In this document: in pieces, positions 62,303-64,000 of the stretch
Layout: each line of letters starts with the position of its first letter
Numbering within the stretch: the first letter of the stretch is position 1
NCBI GenBank assembly: GCA_024636295.1
Contig: JAGXHI010000061.1
Coordinates: 214,020 to 278,019 of the forward strand
DNA length: 64,000 nt
Direction of reading: 5' to 3'
Origin: Desulfuromonadales bacterium
GTDB taxonomy: Bacteria; Desulfobacterota; Desulfuromonadia; Desulfuromonadales; JAGXHI01
Made by a program: the position numbers and the translations under genes
The notes under the pieces: model-generated
Seen by the model: only the letters and a program-made list of their open reading frames with translations
Told to the model about the DNA's origin: nothing
Database searches by the model: none

Positions 62303-64000
62303 TTACGCACATTCACTGTATCCGCATGCATGACAGACGGAGCATCCCCCTTCGTGCTCGACCGGGCCGCCGCATTCGGGGCATGCGCCGCCATTTTTGG
62401 ATTCGTCATCTTCGCTGAAGTCGCTCATGTGCATCTGAATGGCTTTGGAAACCGCATCGGCGCAGGAGAGGATTTTGTTTTCCCCGAAGCCCGAAGGCTT
62501 ATGGCAGGTGATCCCGATGAGCTGTTTCACTGTCTGACGGGCCTGGACACCGCTTCGCCAGGCGAGGGAGACCAGGCGTCCGATCGCTTCGCACTGGCTG
62601 GCCGCGCACCCCCCGGCCTTGCCCATGGTAGTGAAGAGCTCGAAGAGCCCGTCATTGTCCTCGTTGATGGTCACGTACAAGGGCCCGCATCCGGTTTCCA
62701 TCTGGTAGGTGGCCCCGCGCAGGGAGCGAGGGCGGTCCCGTTTGCGTCCCGGCTTGCGGGATTCCAGTGGAAGGCCTTTTTCGGAAGGCTTCTCGTCGGC
62801 CTTTCTGACCGACAGGACCTGCATGTCGCGCGATCCGTCGCGGTAGATGGTCACCCCTTTGCAGCCCATGGTGTACGCCATCCGGTAGACCGACGCCACA
62901 TCTTCCAGAGTGGCTTCGCTTGTGAAGTTCACCGTTTTGGAAACTGCATTGTCCGTGTATTTCTGAAAGGCCGCCTGCATGCGGATGTGGTCCTCGGGAT
63001 TGATGTCATGGGCGGTGAGAAAGACCCGCCGCACATCCTCGGGCACCTCTGGGATATCGACTACCGTTCCGTGCTCGGCAATCTTCTTCATCAGATCTTC
63101 CGAGTAAAAGCCGCGCTCCCTGGCGATCTTTTCAAAAAGCGGATTCACCTCCACCAGAATGTCGTTGTCCAGGACCTGCCGGACATAGGAGACTGCAAAG
63201 AGAGGCTCGATGCCGCTGGAGGCTCCGGCGATGATGGAGATGGTGCCTGTGGGCGCGATGGTTGTGCTGGTGGCGTTTCGAACGGGCTTTGCTCCCTTTC
63301 CGTCGAAGGCGCTCCCTTTGAAGTTGGGGAAGGGACCCCGCTCCGCGGCCAGGTCCTCGGAGGCTTTGCGAGCCTCTTCGGTGATGAACTTCATCACCTT
63401 CTCGCCCAGTGCGACCGCTTCTTCGCTGTTGTAGGGGATGTCCAGCAGGATGAGCATATCCGACCAGCCCATCACCCCGAGGCCGACCTTGCGGTTGGCG
63501 CGGGTCATCTCACTGATCTGGGGGATGGGATATTTGTTCATCTCGATGACGTTATCGAGGAAGCGGGCGGCCAACTGCACCGTTTTTCCGAGATGTTCCC
63601 AGTCGATCTCCCCTTGCTCCGTCACCATCCTTGCAAGATTGATGGAACCCAGATTGCAGGATTCATAGGGCAGTAAGGGCTGCTCGCCACAGGGGTTCGT
63701 GGCTTCGATCTCCCCGACCTGTGGAGTGGGGTTGTCGCGGTTCAGGCGGTCGAGGAAAATGATCCCCGGTTCCCCATTGGTCCATGCCAGTTCGACAATG
63801 TGTTCGAATACCTTCCGGGCGGACAACCTTTTTGCTACTTCGCTGTTGCGGGGGTTGATGATGTCGTAATCACCATCCTTCTCCACCGCCTCCATGAAAG
63901 CTTCCGTGAGCCCCACCGAGATATTGAAGTTGGTCAATACGGAGGGGTCGCGCTTTGACATGATGAAGTCCATGATATCGGGATGGTCCACCCGCAGGAT
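62303..64000 (-). CDS. nrdJ: Adenosylcobalamin-dependent (class II) ribonucleotide reductase, 5' end off the window
   Basis: Reduces ribonucleotides to deoxyribonucleotides using B12. The frame is open to base 64000; 565 C-terminal residues are visible. NPCGEQPLLPYESCNLGSINL has the active-site C-x-E and following Cys. TTIAPTGTISIIAGASSGIEPLF, DMLILLDIPYNSEEA, and CKGVTIYRDGSRDMQVL follow. The C-terminal TSCPD-type region (ATYQMETGCGPLYVTINE) is followed by GACPECGGPVEHEGG and CHACGYSECA, a zinc ribbon and redox-Cys tail. Catalytic N-terminal part lies beyond the right edge. Confidence 0.95.
   Translation of the reverse strand: MLRVDHPDIMDFIMSKRDPSVLTNFNISVGLTEAFMEAVEKDGDYDIINPRNSEVAKRLSARKVFEHIVELAWTNGEPGIIFLDRLNRDNPTPQVGEIEATNPCGEQPLLPYESCNLGSINLARMVTEQGEIDWEHLGKTVQLAARFLDNVIEMNKYPIPQISEMTRANRKVGLGVMGWSDMLILLDIPYNSEEAVALGEKVMKFITEEARKASEDLAAERGPFPNFKGSAFDGKGAKPVRNATSTTIAPTGTISIIAGASSGIEPLFAVSYVRQVLDNDILVEVNPLFEKIARERGFYSEDLMKKIAEHGTVVDIPEVPEDVRRVFLTAHDINPEDHIRMQAAFQKYTDNAVSKTVNFTSEATLEDVASVYRMAYTMGCKGVTIYRDGSRDMQVLSVRKADEKPSEKGLPLESRKPGRKRDRPRSLRGATYQMETGCGPLYVTINEDNDGLFELFTTMGKAGGCAASQCEAIGRLVSLAWRSGVQARQTVKQLIGITCHKPSGFGENKILSCADAVSKAIQMHMSDFSEDDESKNGGACPECGGPVEHEGGCSVCHACGYSECA

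Noticed and set aside
62330-63676. 448-aa plus-strand ORF antisense to nrdJ
   Set aside because: Mirror of a strongly conserved ribonucleotide reductase frame; no recognisable domain or SD.

Overview
The window reads as chromosomal DNA of a Gram-negative bacterium. The most likely source is the Desulfuromonadia (Geobacter / Desulfuromonas / Pelobacter relatives). The left end carries the order tyrA-aroA-cmk-ispH-rpsA-sppA-ihfB, which I know from that group (recalled, not searched). Outer-membrane lipoproteins, an OmpA protein, Lgt and IHF fit a proteobacterium. No rRNA, tRNA, CRISPR array, integrase or transposase gene was recognised. Several starts look like GTG or TTG, judged by Shine-Dalgarno (SD) position.

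Layout. (1) 1-6.9 kb: core operon from aromatic amino-acid synthesis to ribosomal protein S1, SppA and IHF-beta; tyrA is cut by the left edge. (2) 7.5-9.85 kb: RluA-type pseudouridine synthase, lgt and a HAD phosphatase. (3) 9.9-15.9 kb, minus strand: a tightly overlapping operon. It encodes an APH/AAA kinase-like protein, a small two-helix membrane protein, a 1068-aa fusion of a sodium/solute symporter with GAF and SpoIIE-type PP2C phosphatase domains, a STAS anti-sigma-factor antagonist and an RsbW-type kinase. This transporter-headed partner-switching module is the most interesting system in the window. (4) 16.1-26.6 kb: TPR lipoprotein, LolB/DUF4292-like lipoprotein, and a peptide ABC set (SBP, DppB, later DppC) split by ugd, galE and an OmpA/TSP3 protein; then a YchJ-like protein.

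(5) 26.7-49.7 kb: an accessory-looking segment bracketed by two direct copies of a MITE-like repeat. It holds an acyltransferase, a complete oligopeptide ABC operon (minus strand), a LarA-family racemase beside a DctQMP TRAP transporter, and a four-gene methyltransferase/glycosyltransferase/toroid-protein cluster. It also holds an exported protein of unknown function and a run of small-molecule redox and hydrolytic enzymes: MBL hydrolase, flavin reductase, cyclase-family hydrolase, alpha/beta hydrolase and MDR reductase. A nitroreductase follows the second repeat. (6) 50.4-64 kb, all minus strand: ACT-domain protein, MoxR/CoxE pair, another dispersed repeat, two MFS/GPH transporters, an M50 protease, a DUF188 protein, a decapeptide-repeat protein, RecQ, a secreted Lig E-type DNA ligase, and a B12-dependent ribonucleotide reductase cut by the right edge.

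How the parts work together. The left end is housekeeping. The symporter-phosphatase operon would turn solute binding or transport into dephosphorylation of the STAS protein and so release of a target from the RsbW-like kinase; no sigma factor or other target is encoded nearby. The 26.7-50 kb segment looks like uptake of peptides and carboxylates coupled to their conversion. Starts given here often differ from the ORF track; each choice is explained in the entry.
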